NCBI GenBank assembly: GCA_030770425.1
Contig: JASJFT010000117.1
Location: 62,001 to 126,000, forward strand
DNA: 64,000 bases
Source of the DNA: Darksidea phi
Lineage: Eukaryota; Ascomycota; Dothideomycetes; Pleosporales; Lentitheciaceae
Direction: 5' to 3'
The position numbers were made by a program, and so were the translations under genes. Shown one piece after another: positions 12,706 to 24,431 of this stretch (its first letter is position 1; each line of letters opens with the position of its first letter). A model generated the notes under the pieces. It worked only from the letters and a program-made list of their open reading frames with translations. It had not been told where the DNA came from and did not search any database.

Positions 12706-14481
12706 AGTATAGAAAGTTCTTATATCTAAATAAAGCTTAGTATACTAAATAAGCTAACTAATTATTAAATTAATCCTTAAGATTATCTAATCTACTAATC
12801 GAAATAGAAAATAAATAAAATAACTAGATTATCTAAAAGATAGATTATAATATTATCTTTCTTCTAAAATAAGATCTTATCCTTAAGAGTCTTAGTAAAT
12901 AAATAATTAAGAAAAAATACTTTTAGAGGGGGAGAAGAAAGAAAGAAAAGATAAAGAGATTAGATAAATATCTATATCTACTACTTTCTACTTAAAAAAT
13001 AATTTAACTAGTACTTTCTAAATTCTTCTTAAAGTATATTAATATTATATAATCTTATATATATCTACTTATTTTACTATATAAATTATTATTTAAAAAA
13101 TATTTTTCTAATATATATATTATATAATATACTTAATATATCTAAAAGATATTATAAGATCTATAAGAAAATACTAGTAACTTAATTTTTTATATTATTT
13201 AAAAGTTATATATACGTAGCTCTACTAAAAAATAAGACTTATTTCTTTTATATTCTTATCTATAGCTAAATAAGGCTATAAAGAAGTACTTTAAACTTAG
13301 AAATAATTATTATAAACTTTAGATATTATACTATCTATTTTAGTAGACTATAAAGAAGAGATATTTTAAGCTTAGAAATAGTTATTATAAGCTTCTAGAT
13401 TATATACTACCTATTTTAGTAGATTATAAAAGAAAAATACTTTAAGCTTAAAAGTAATTACTTTAAGCTCTAAATATTATATTATCTATTTTAGTAAATT
13501 ATAAGAGGTAGAGGTCTATATTTAGTATTAATAATTTTTTTAAATTTTTATCTTAACTAGTACCTTATCTTCTAACTAGGGGCTAAGAAACTTATTTTAT
13601 AATATAGCTTTTAATTACTAAACTAGTTATTTAGATAGACCTAGCTTATTAAAATACTTATTATAAAATTCTTTTACTTTTTAGATTATATTTATAAAAT
13701 TACTTATTAAGTAATAGATTAAATCTAGGTCGTAGTCTCTCTATTTTATTTAATAGTAGAGCTTACTATAAATAATCTAGCTATTAAGAATATAGACTAC
13801 TAGTTATATAAAATATTTATTTACTTCTATAACTAATTCTTTAAAGAGTATTTAACTAGATAATAGATCTTATATAATTTTATATAATCTATTTATATTA
13901 AAAATATTATATATATTTATATAAAAGTATAAGTAGACTATATAAAAGCTATATCTTTAGTTAATAATAAGATAAGATCTATATATTTACTAGTCTAATT
14001 TTAGACTTAGTCTTAAGATAGTAAATTCTTTAAATATAATATAGACTTAATCTTCTATATTAAAATTTAGAAGATAGTATTTTTTATTAGCTTATTAACT
14101 TTAGACTTTTTAAACTACTATAATATTAACTTAAATATAATTATAAATCTATTAGATTATATTAACTTAAGTTTTTATAAACTTTTAGACTACTTATATA
14201 ATTATATTATTTAGTAATTTAGAGAATTTATAAATATATTCTTACTAATTCTAATAGTAATAGATCTTATAGTCGAATTTAATCTTAAATAGAAAAAATC
14301 CTATTATATTATATAGAAGAATTACTTAGATCTAGTCTATATTAGGTAGAAGATTAAACTAGTTATTCTAATAGAAGTTTATAAAGAAATATAATTATTA
14401 GTTTATAAATAGTAAATTATAGATAATAACTAGCTAATTTTTATAAAACTATATAATTCTTTTATAAAGTTTAATATAAAC
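12706..14481 (-). repeat. right long terminal inverted arm, outer part
   Basis: Inverted partner of roughly 2890-4670. The inner ~120 bp of the same arm is displaced to 6837-6956 by copia-C, and joining the two gives about 1896 bp, against about 1899 bp for the left arm. It ends at 14481 followed by TA. Confidence 0.88.
13276..13503 (-). repeat. ~75-bp tandem repeat, three units (right arm)
   Basis: Inverted counterpart of the array at 3881-4106. Each unit ends with a form of ctattttagtagattata. Copy number is the same in both arms. Confidence 0.8.
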
Positions 14482-14483
14482 TA

Positions 14484-14975
14484 TAAATCTTAATCTAAAA
14501 CTATAGTATATAGAGGACTAAAGACTTACTATATATATATATAATAAAGAGTAATTATATCTTTAATAGTAATAATCTTATAATAAAGTAATAAAAAAGT
14601 ATATTTTAATAATTTATATATTATTATAAATATATTATTATATTTTTTATAATTTTTTAAATAGTTTTTAAAGTTTATAAAGATATCTTTTTATATCCTC
14701 TTAGATATAAGAAGTAGTTTAAAAAGATTTAAAATCTTATCTTAAAACTTATTACTCTATTAATACTATTTATAATTTTCTATATAATATTTTATATTCT
14801 TATTTATTATACTTTAGTAATATAAATCTCTTAGAAGTCTAATAGTTTTCTTTATATCTAAGTAAATAGTAATCTACGTAGTATATACTATCTAGATAAA
14901 ATAGATCTTAAGAAACTTTACTTTAGATACTATTAACTTCTCTTTTTAAAGAAGAAGTCTAAATAGAATTAAGAA
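14484..14975. other. unassigned spacer between the Fot1-like element and copia-A
   Basis: About 490 bp of very AT-rich RIP-mutated sequence. I see no repeat ends, reading frame or RNA gene in it. It is the only sequence between two independently bounded transposon insertions. Confidence 0.5.
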
Positions 14976-14980
14976 TAATA

Positions 14981-15182
14981 TAAGTAGATAGGGGTATAGA
15001 ATAAATATATTAAGTTATCTAACTATCTAGCTAAAGTATAAGTAGAGGGTCTTATATATAAGTTATTATATAGTTACTATAAGCTAGAGTATAGTTATAC
15101 CTAGTATATAATTATAGTAAATTAGTATAAATTATTATATAAATAGAATAATTATATAATATATAGCGCTTAGCTACTTATA
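14981..15182 (-). repeat. copia-A 3' LTR
   Basis: 202 bp starting taagtagatag and ending ctacttata. It matches the right LTR except for about 40 bp that are present only there (a ttatactagattagataac insertion or duplication). Internal sequence beginning tatctttctt follows; on minus this is the purine-rich tract before the LTR. Confidence 0.87.
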
Positions 15183-15459
15183 TATCTTTCTTAGATTCGA
15201 ATATAGATTTAAAGCTAAAGTTTATTTATTAGTTTTAATTTTTAAAGCTTATTATTAACTAATAGATCCCTCTCTTCTTATAGACGTAAGAAGCTATATT
15301 ATAAATTAAGAACTAATCTCTATATTAGTATAGTATTAGATAGATAGCTACTACTATTATAGTATATATAGGTTCCTTATATAATTAAACGTCTCTAAAT
15401 ATATAAGATTCTTAATTTTACTTTATATAATATATTAATAGAATTAGTATACTAGTTTA

Positions 15460-15530
15460 TTAGCTAAATAATCTATATAGTTAGCTATAAAGTCTATATA
15501 GTTAGCTAAAAAGTCTATATAGTTAGTTAA
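15460..15530 (+). repeat. 20-21 bp minisatellite in the copia-A 3' non-coding region
   Basis: Three tandem units containing tctatatagttagct, at about 15471, 15492 and 15513. A fourth unit begins on the far side of gypsy X at 34068 (aagtctatatagtagaaaa). The array is continuous once gypsy X is removed. Confidence 0.82.
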
Positions 15531-15534
15531 GAAA

Positions 15535-15720
15535 TATAAGATATATATAGATAAATAAATATAGAAGTACTAAGATAGTAAAAAGATTATATTCGAATAG
15601 AGATAAGATAAATTCTTAAGAAGATATAATAGTAGAATATAAAATTATATAGGGTCTAATATATAACTATAATTAGGTTAATAATAATCTAGAAGTTCTT
15701 TAGTAGAAATAGATATAATA
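15535..15720 (-). repeat. gypsy X 3' LTR
   Basis: 186 bp, starts tataagatat and ends agatataata. It is the most RIP-mutated of the five family LTRs; CpG sites preserved in the copy at 9641 are TpA here. Confidence 0.9.
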
Positions 15721-18700
15721 TAGCCTTTCTCTTTTCTAAAGACTATCTTAGTTCTTATAAAGAGTTATTTACTATAATATATTCTATTAGTCCTTTTACT
15801 TTCTTTAGAAAAGTTTACCTAAGTATCTATACTTCTAAAAAAACTCTATTTTTAAGAAATTTTTTTTTTATAAAGAAGACCCTTTAGATATTTAGTATCT
15901 ATATTATACCCTATTATCTTAATAGAGGATTTTTATAGTCTTTCTAGCTTTATAACCTCTAGTTTTAATCTTATAATATATAGTTAATTCTACTAAAAAG
16001 TATATATAACCTAAGTATTAGTCTATTATTAATATATATTTATAACTTTTATCTATTATCTCTATAGCTTATAGTCTATATATATCCCTATAAGTTCTTA
16101 TACTAGTAATAATAATATTACTACTTCTCTTATAGATAATTTTTAATAACTTTTATTTAGTAGATACTTACTATTCTTATATAAAAGCTATTTACTAAGT
16201 ATAATCTTTATAGTTATTCTACTTATAATACTTTTATAAAGACTTAAGAACTAGTCTAAATTCTATTTAATTTAATCTTAATATCTATTATAATAGTATA
16301 ACCTAATAGTACTTAATAATTACTAGCTACTATTTATTATAACTTATAATTATATTAAATTACTCGTTTATCTATAGCTTTTTTAGTAAGAGAAATTTAA
16401 TTTATATATTTATAAATATTTATTTAAAAGATAATAAATTATTATATACTATATCTCTTTAAATACCTTTATTTCTATATTTTAAACTTTTACTAGTAAG
16501 TATTTAGAATATTATTAGCTTAAATATAAAATAGTTTCTTTTAGTATAAATATAAGAAGTTATATCTACTTTTAAATTTCTATACTTTATTTCTTAATAC
16601 TCTTAAGATTCTATCTCTTATTATAATTACCTCTATTAGTTAATATAGTAATATTACCCTTCTTAAGTATATTTATACTCTTTTTATTTATTTAAAATCT
16701 TAGTTCTCTCTTATATACTATTAGTATATAAACTACCTTTTCTAATTTATATAAAAGTTTAATATAGCTAAACTCTATTAGATTACTTTAAGTAACTAGT
16801 ACTAGAAGGCTAATATCTATACTACCTATAGTAGATATAAAGCTTATTATTAGACCTACTTAGTAATATATATTAATCTTCTCCTCTTTCTATTAATATA
16901 GCTTTATTAATAATTTATATAAATTAAGTCTACTTTTTATTATTACTTTAACCTTCTTATCTTTATTATTAAATATATCTAGTATTATAATACTTAAGCT
17001 ACTTATAATAATAAGAATATAAATTCTAATATACTTAAAAAGATTTAGTAGAATATATAATCCTATACTTTTAATATTAATATTAGTTAGAACTAATATA
17101 AGACTAAGTAGAAGCGTCTAATTAAGAATACTAGTAGTAAGGTAGAATTATACTAAACTATAGCTATAGCGTATAAGCTTAATTTCTAGTACTATTAGAT
17201 ATATTCTATTATCTTTTTAATAGTTTTTTATACTAATTCCTCTAGTATAGACTAGATAGTATTAGCTACCTAGTATCTATTAACTTTATAGCCTCTACTA
17301 TCTATAAGACTTACTTTATTAAGTATAACTCCTTAACTAGTATATCTCTTAGAACTACTAATTATAAGTATTATTAGTACTATTATAATCCTAATATTTC
17401 TAATAGAAATATTATTAGTAGAGATATAATATTTATTATCTCTTAAAAGAAGATATTATAAAGCTTTTTTAGAAACTTTTTATCTAATATATATAGCTTA
17501 CTTAAGTTATTTATAAACTATATAATACTTAACTAAGATTTTCGTTACTAGGATATATAGATAGAATAAATATCTATTATTAAAAATCTAGTTTATTAAT
17601 TCTAATACTATTATTACTAATTAGTCTATTTATTACTATAATATATAAAGGCTAGTTTTACTAAATCCTTTAAGTTATAGCTTATTACTAAAGTAAATAG
17701 TATTTTTTTTCTTAACTAATTATTCTACTTATATAATATCTCCTTAGTAAGATCTTAAGAGTACCTTTTAACTAAATCTTTTAGTTCTTTCTTTATATTA
17801 ATATTACTTATATAGTCTACCTTTTTAGAATTTCTTATACGCGTTATTATTCCTTTATAAAGATTATAATATTTTTCTAATAACTTTTTATTTTAAATAA
17901 CCTAATATTTAATTATCTAGATTTATCTAATATTTTATAAGAACCTTATTATAATTATTAAGAGAAATCTTAAACTTTTATATACTATTCTTATATAGCT
18001 AATCTAGTTACTTTATAAGAAAAAGCTTCTTATTATATATTATCTTATAAGTAAGAATAGCTTTAACTTTATATTAATTATTATTATTAAGCTTTAGATA
18101 CTATATAGATCTAGGTTTAAAATTTAAACCTTTTTTTAATTCTATTTATTTCTCTAGAAGAGATTTATAAAAGACGGGATATAGTTAAAATATTAATAAA
18201 GATAGTTTAAGCTAGTAGCTTAACTTCTTATATTTAGTTTAAATAATAAAGAGTTCTAAGTACTTTACGTCTAATTTCTTTAAAGAGTACTTAATCTTAA
18301 TATTAATAATCTTTAGAATTATCTTTTTATTAATAATAAAATACTTACTTATTCTCTTTAAGTTATATTAATATTACTAACTCTTTTAAATATAGATTAA
18401 TATATTTTAAGTATTAGAAAACTATTATATCTAATTAGTTAAAAAGTTAATAACTCTTTAATATATACTTAAGATCTTTCTATTTATACTTTAATTACTA
18501 AGTAGTTAATAGAATTAATACTTATCTTCTATATTATTAAAACCCTTAGGTTTAATATCTATTATAATTTTAATAGAATATATACTATAACTTAAATAAA
18601 TCTTAGAGTTATATATATATTCTACTATTAAAAGTAATTAATACTAGTTATTCTATTAATAGTTTAGATATATCTATAGGTATACTTTAAGCTTTTAATT

Positions 18701-21700
18701 TAAATATTTAGTTTAGCTATCTATCTATAGGTAAAAGGCTATACTTATTTACTATTTAATATTAAAATAAAAGTATACGTCTAACTAGAATTTACTAGTA
18801 AAGATAAAGCTCTAGTCTAAGATTAATAATAATAAGGATTCGATCTTAGTAAATACTTTTATAAATAATAAATTAGCTAATATATTTATAGTAATATTTT
18901 TTATTATAAATAGATACTAGACTAGCTTTAAAAAGTAGTTAATAAGTACTAGTACTATATTATAGATATTACTCTTAGAATCCTTAAATTCTAGTAAATT
19001 AATAATAAATCTAGGAAGTAATTATACTATAACTTCTATAATAGAAGAATTAGTTTTAATAACCTCTATAACTTATATCTTTATACTTTATTTATTTAAT
19101 ATACTATATAGTCTTATATATATATATTAATCTCTACTTAAAGCTTTAACTAATAGTACTTTCTTTATAGAAGTTTAATAGTTTTATCTACTCTATAATA
19201 ACTCTTTAAAGGATTATTATAGTTTCTTATAAGAATAGCTTAATAAAGAGCTTTATTATTAGAAATTTATACTTTCTTTACTCTTTAAAGGATATTCTTT
19301 AGATCTATAATCTATAAAGATATATTCTTTTATTTTTCTCTACTTTTAAACTTTTATATATACTATATATTTTTATAATAGACTATATTATATTCTTATA
19401 CTTTTTAGATATAGTTTAATAATAATCTAGGGATTTTCTAGCTAAAGGACGAATTATTATTTATAACTTTTAGTAAAGATTTATATAATATAAAAGTTAG
19501 AAATACTTTATAATATTAAAGAAATATTAAAGCTAGATTTAAGCCTTTTAATTACTCTTTAGATTTATCGTTCCCGTCTATAAATAGATTAAGAGTAATA
19601 GATAACGTATTATTAAAAACTAGTACTATACTAAAGGATTTTATAATAGAATAATTTATATTATCTTTAGATTTTTAATAGATTACTTATTAATTCTTAT
19701 TAATAAGATTAAATTTATATATTATCTAATCTTTAGTATATAAAGCTATAGACTTCTAAAGTACCTATATCTAAAGTTTATTTTAGAGTATAAAAAGTAT
19801 AATATTTCTTAGTATTCTTCTTTCTCTAAACTAAAAGCCTTTAATATAATTAGGTTATTATAATAGTATATTAGTTAAATTCTTTATACTAGACTTATAT
19901 TTAATCTTAAAATTAAAATAAACTAACTCTTTAGTTTAGTATACTTACTTAGATAAAAATACCTTTATAGTTATAAAATATCTTAGATTATTATAATTAT
20001 ATAGTATATAAATAGTATTTAAAATATATTTAAAATAATATTATTACTATTTAAAGATTTTTATAATAGTAAATAACTCTTTATTATAAGTATTCTATTA
20101 AATCTATAGTCTAGTAAACTTACGACTAAAGAATATAACTAGTTTTTAATATTTTTTTATTAAGAGTACTATTATTTATAATTATAATAAAATAGCTATT
20201 ATAGTAAACTTAAAGATATTAATAATAACTATTATAAATTTTACTAGATTAAAGTACTAAAGAATAGGGACTCTTATAAAGAGCTTATTTAATTTAGATT
20301 TATATAGTAGAAATCTCTTTAGAAGGTCTATATAAAATATAGTAGAAGTTTATATATAGTAGAGGTATTATACCTATATCTTATATATAATAATAAAGCT
20401 ATAAAGTTATATATAGTATAATAAGGTAATATTTTAAATATTAAGGTATTAGATAAGAAATAATATATAATACTAAACTATAGAGCCTAGTTAGAAGACT
20501 AATAATAGTAGCGAGAAGTTAGTATACTAATACTACTACCTATAGTATAAAAATTATCTACGATAATACTAGTATCCTACTTATATCTATCTCTTATTCT
20601 TAGCTAGCTTTCTTACTATATCTATCTCTTATTCTTAGCTAGCTTCCTTATCTCTTCCTTAAACTTACTATTAATATCTACTAACTATATATCTTCGCTA
20701 ATAATCATTTACCTAGTCCTTTAGTAGAACCGTTAGTAGAAACTAGAGTAGAATAGACTATTTAAGTATAATATTCTAAACCTTTTAAATATCGCGGTAG
20801 AGCGTCCCTAGTACTATAGACGGGAGGTACTACCGATAGAACTCCTTAATTATAATAATTATTAGTATAAAACCAACTATATATTAGATATATTTAAGAA
20901 AATAAGTAGTAATAGGATTCTTATATAGCTATTAGTAGTTATCTATAATATATTCCTATCTAAGACCCTATATAACGAGGATAGACGTTTTATTAAGAGA
21001 TAGCTATATTATCTATATAAACTAGAGGATAAGCTTATATAGGGAAGACTATTTAAAAGGAAGAAATTAATCTTCTTAGTAGACTATTAAAGAAACTAAT
21101 ATCTAATATAGAAGATAGAGCTAGTATTTATAGTAGATATAATATAAATAATAGTATAGAGGATTAAATATAGAGGAACTAGTAGAGATAGATAGAATAG
21201 ACGATAAGGATACCTAGTTTATTATTATTATTAATAGGGGGTTTAGTATTATCGGCGTATTTAACTATCTATATATATTATTAGTAAATTAGAAGCTATT
21301 ATTATTCTATAGTTACTATCTATACTATTATATAAGATATTAAAATATTAAAATATAATAAGGTAATTAGAATTATAAAAAATATAGCTAGTCTAAAAGC
21401 TAATATAACGTTACGCCGAGTAGTAGTCTAAGCTCCTAGAAGAGTAGATAAAAAGCTTATAAAGTATAAGAAATATCTTATATATATTCTTTAATTAAAA
21501 TTAAGAGGTATACTACTTTATAGAACTCTTTTTAATCTTTTTTAACTTTTCTACTAATATATTCTTACTAAAACCTTATTAGATTAGTATTAGATTCTAT
21601 ATAAAGGTTATATATTTTAGAAGTAAATAAATAATATCTAAGTAGTTATATATAAACTATTAATAAAAGTTTATAAATTTAAGAAATACTTAGATATTCT

Positions 21701-24235
21701 AATAGCTCTTAGGCTTTAGCTACTCTTTAATTATTTAAATCTATATTAGATTTATAACTACCTTATAAAGGATTATTATAAAGCTAAAAAACTCTATTAA
21801 CTTTATAGAAAAGATATACTTTAAAATTTTATAATAGAGTTCCTAATTATATAATTTCTTAAGAACTTCTTAAATATATTATTTATAATTCTTCTTCTTT
21901 TTAAAGTATATAAGAATATTATTTAAATAAATAATATATATTTTATTTAATAAACTATCTAAGACTCTATAAATATACGATTAAAATATAATAGATATAT
22001 TTATAAGACTAAATAGTATTACTAAATTTTAAAATAATTATAGTATATTTTAAATATTATCTTCTACTCGTAATTCTTCTTAATATATAATTAATAATAT
22101 ATTTTATAAAGATTAAGTTTTATAAAGACCTTAGTTCTAGATAACTAGTTTAATATCTTACTTATAAGGGGTATAAGGTAATAATTTTTAATTATTATCT
22201 TATTTAAACTCTTATAATTAATATATAATTAAAGTATACTATTAACTTTAGGTATAAAAAGTATTAAGACCTCTATTAAAGACTTATTAGACCGAATTTA
22301 TCCTATTTTTAAAGAGTTATTAAGATATTCTCTTAAAATCTTAAGTTCTCTTTTAAAGAGATTCTATATAAATAGATTTAATAATATCTTTTTCTTTTTA
22401 AGATTAATAATATAATTATACTCTAAGTTAGAAGTAATTCTACTAGTAAGTTTAGAACTAAAGTACTAAAGTTAATTATAAAGATATTTTAATATCTTTA
22501 TAACTTTCTTAAAATTAATTTCTTTATTAAAATTATTATAAGAAGTATTTAAATAATTTTTAAACTTTTATTACCTCTTTTAATAAAGAGCTATAACCCT
22601 CTATAAAGGGGTATTTATTATTAATATTATAATCTAGAAGATTATAACCTTAGATAGCTATACTAGTTTAGAATATTACTTTATATAATAAATAAGGTAA
22701 TTATAAAGTTATAAAGTCTAGTTTTTTAACTAAAGTAGGCTCTACTTATTTTAGTATTAAGTATTTTAGAACTTATTATCTTCTAGGATTTATATCTTAT
22801 TAATAAATATCTATAAATACTCTATAATCTTTATAATAATAGGACTTTAAAGTTAATACTTATTTTTATTTATAAGTAATCGAGTATAAAAGCTCCCTAG
22901 ATATAGTATATATACTTTTTTCCTAGATTATAGTCGTTATAGTAGATTATTAAATATTACTTTAATCTTAATATACTTAATTACTACTCTTCTATTCTAC
23001 TATTTAAAAGATTTCTTTTAGTAATCTATTTAAGGGTCTATCTTATATAACTATAACTAGTTAAGAATAAGATCGTAGTTATTTATAAGAGTAGTTTAAA
23101 ATATTTAAAAATCTATTATTCTTATTATATCTTAAGAATTCTATATTATTATTATAATAATATATAGCTCTCCTAGATATAATAGTATATTAGAGACTTA
23201 ATATATTTAAAACTTTATATATAATAATATCTTAAAGAGGTTCTACTATAATATAATATCCTCTTTAATAATATTTAAGTCTAATTCTATTACGGCTATC
23301 TACTTAATAGAACGCTTTAGGACTCTATTTAATAAGAAGGTTCCCTAAAAGTAATAGTTAATACGGTAATATTAAGAAAATAGGGAAACGTTTAATTAAA
23401 CCTAGTCCCTAGGTAGTCTATACTAGGGACCCCCTCTATATAAATAGCTAGGTACTTAGTTTATATAAAAATTAGAGTACTTAACTTCCTAACTACGCGC
23501 TATATAATAAATTCTATATTAAAAAGACTCTAGATCTATATTAAAACGTCTATAAAAAGATATATTCTTATATTATTAATAGTCTATAAGAATTTATTAT
23601 TAGTATTTAGCCCTAGTAATATTATAATAATATTAGTAACTAGGGCTTATCTTTTTTTAAGGACGAGTTAATCTTCTTTTCTTAAGATTTATCTAACCTA
23701 TTATCGTCTTTAGAATAGTATTTCTAATAGTTCTTCTTTTAGTTAGTCTTAAATCGGAATATTAATACTATACTTTTAAAATATAACGAGGTCCTTAATA
23801 GAGATTATCTAGTATTACCCTACTAAGAAGGCTTCTAATTCTATTTCTTCTAGTTAGAATTACTTAAAGTTATTAAAGATATAGTATATTTTCTACTTAT
23901 AATTAAATTAAGACTAGAAATCTTTAAGAGAATAGTTAGTATAAGGATAAAGTATACTATTATTTCTATATTTTATAAGATATATTCGAATTATATCTAA
24001 GTTTATATATTCTTAAACTAGCTACCCTTTTATATTTTATAATATAAAGATTCTAAATACTTACTTTATACTATAGATATCTTTAGTATATTAAAGCTTA
24101 TATTATTACTAAAAGGCTTTATCTTTAAAATAGCTTTATAAGTTATAAAATAATTAAAAAAGAAGTTAAAGCTATTATTCTAGTACTATTTAATATTCTA
24201 ATATTTAAAGTAGTTATTAAACTTTATTAGGATAG
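15721..24235 (-). pseudogene. gypsy X pol and most of gag, RIP-mutated, with retroposon insertion
   Basis: The minus strand aligns along its length with gypsy Y 24422-31541. The reverse transcriptase catalytic loop lies near 21907-21935. RIP changed it from YLDDILIY to YLNNILIY, preceded by a region resembling MPFGLTNAPATFQ (about 21990-22030). RNase H and integrase lie at lower coordinates toward the 3' LTR, and protease and gag at higher coordinates toward 24235. The retroposon at 20289-21447 sits between the RT and integrase halves. The final ~1.07 kb of the 5' internal region continues at 32815-33879 beyond gypsy Y. Confidence 0.85.
20289..21447 (-). mobile_element. 1.16-kb retroposon (family R), copy 1, inserted in gypsy X
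   Basis: Absent at the homologous site in gypsy Y (near 28990). It is flanked by a 13-bp duplication: ataaagagcttat at 20276-20288 and ataaaaagcttat at 21448-21460. It is the inverse of 59141-60344. Because the third copy (61535-61637) retains only the end matching 20289, that end is taken as the element's 3' end, which puts the sense strand on minus here. It has no terminal inverted repeats, no LTRs and no poly(A). It contains a doubled 36-bp motif near 20602-20673. No reverse transcriptase is seen, so it is probably non-autonomous. Residual CpA at 20705 and 20872. Confidence 0.85.
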
Positions 24236-24421
24236 TATAAGGTACGTATAGATAGATAGGTATAAAGATACTAAGATAGTAAAAGGGTTATATTCGAATA
24301 GAGATAAGACGAATTCTTAAGAAGACGTAATAGTAGAACGTAGGACTATATAGGATCTAATATATAACCGTAGCTAGGCTAATAATAATCTAGAAGTCCT
24401 CTAGTAGAAGTAGATATAATA
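24236..24421 (-). repeat. gypsy Y 3' LTR
   Basis: 186 bp, starts tataaggtac and ends agatataata, matching the other family LTRs end to end. Confidence 0.9.
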
Positions 24422-24431
24422 TAGCCTCCCC

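Larger units (their letters stand above)
2890..14481 (-). mobile_element. pogo/Fot1-type DNA transposon with ~1.9-kb inverted arms, interrupted by copia-C
   Basis: The outer ends are exact inverted repeats beginning gtttatattaaac, flanked on both sides by TA (2888-2889 and 14482-14483). This is the TA target duplication of the Tc1/mariner-pogo superfamily. Removing copia-C plus one TSD (6957-12705) leaves about 5.84 kb. That consists of a left arm 2890-4788, a central transposase region of about 2.05 kb (4789-6836), and a right arm of matching length (6837-6956 joined to 12706-14481). Fot1-like elements normally have TIRs of tens of bases, so arms this long are atypical. The element is heavily RIP-mutated and inactive. 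Confidence 0.85.

Noticed and set aside
14981..15182. Solo LTR
   Set aside because: It looked isolated, but the duplication taata recurs at 45698 and the intervening copia-A sequence, after removal of nested elements, is a normal-length element.
20602..20673. Promoter or tRNA-like internal repeat in retroposon R
   Set aside because: A doubled ~36-bp motif is present in both full copies, but it has no A/B box pattern that I can defend after RIP.
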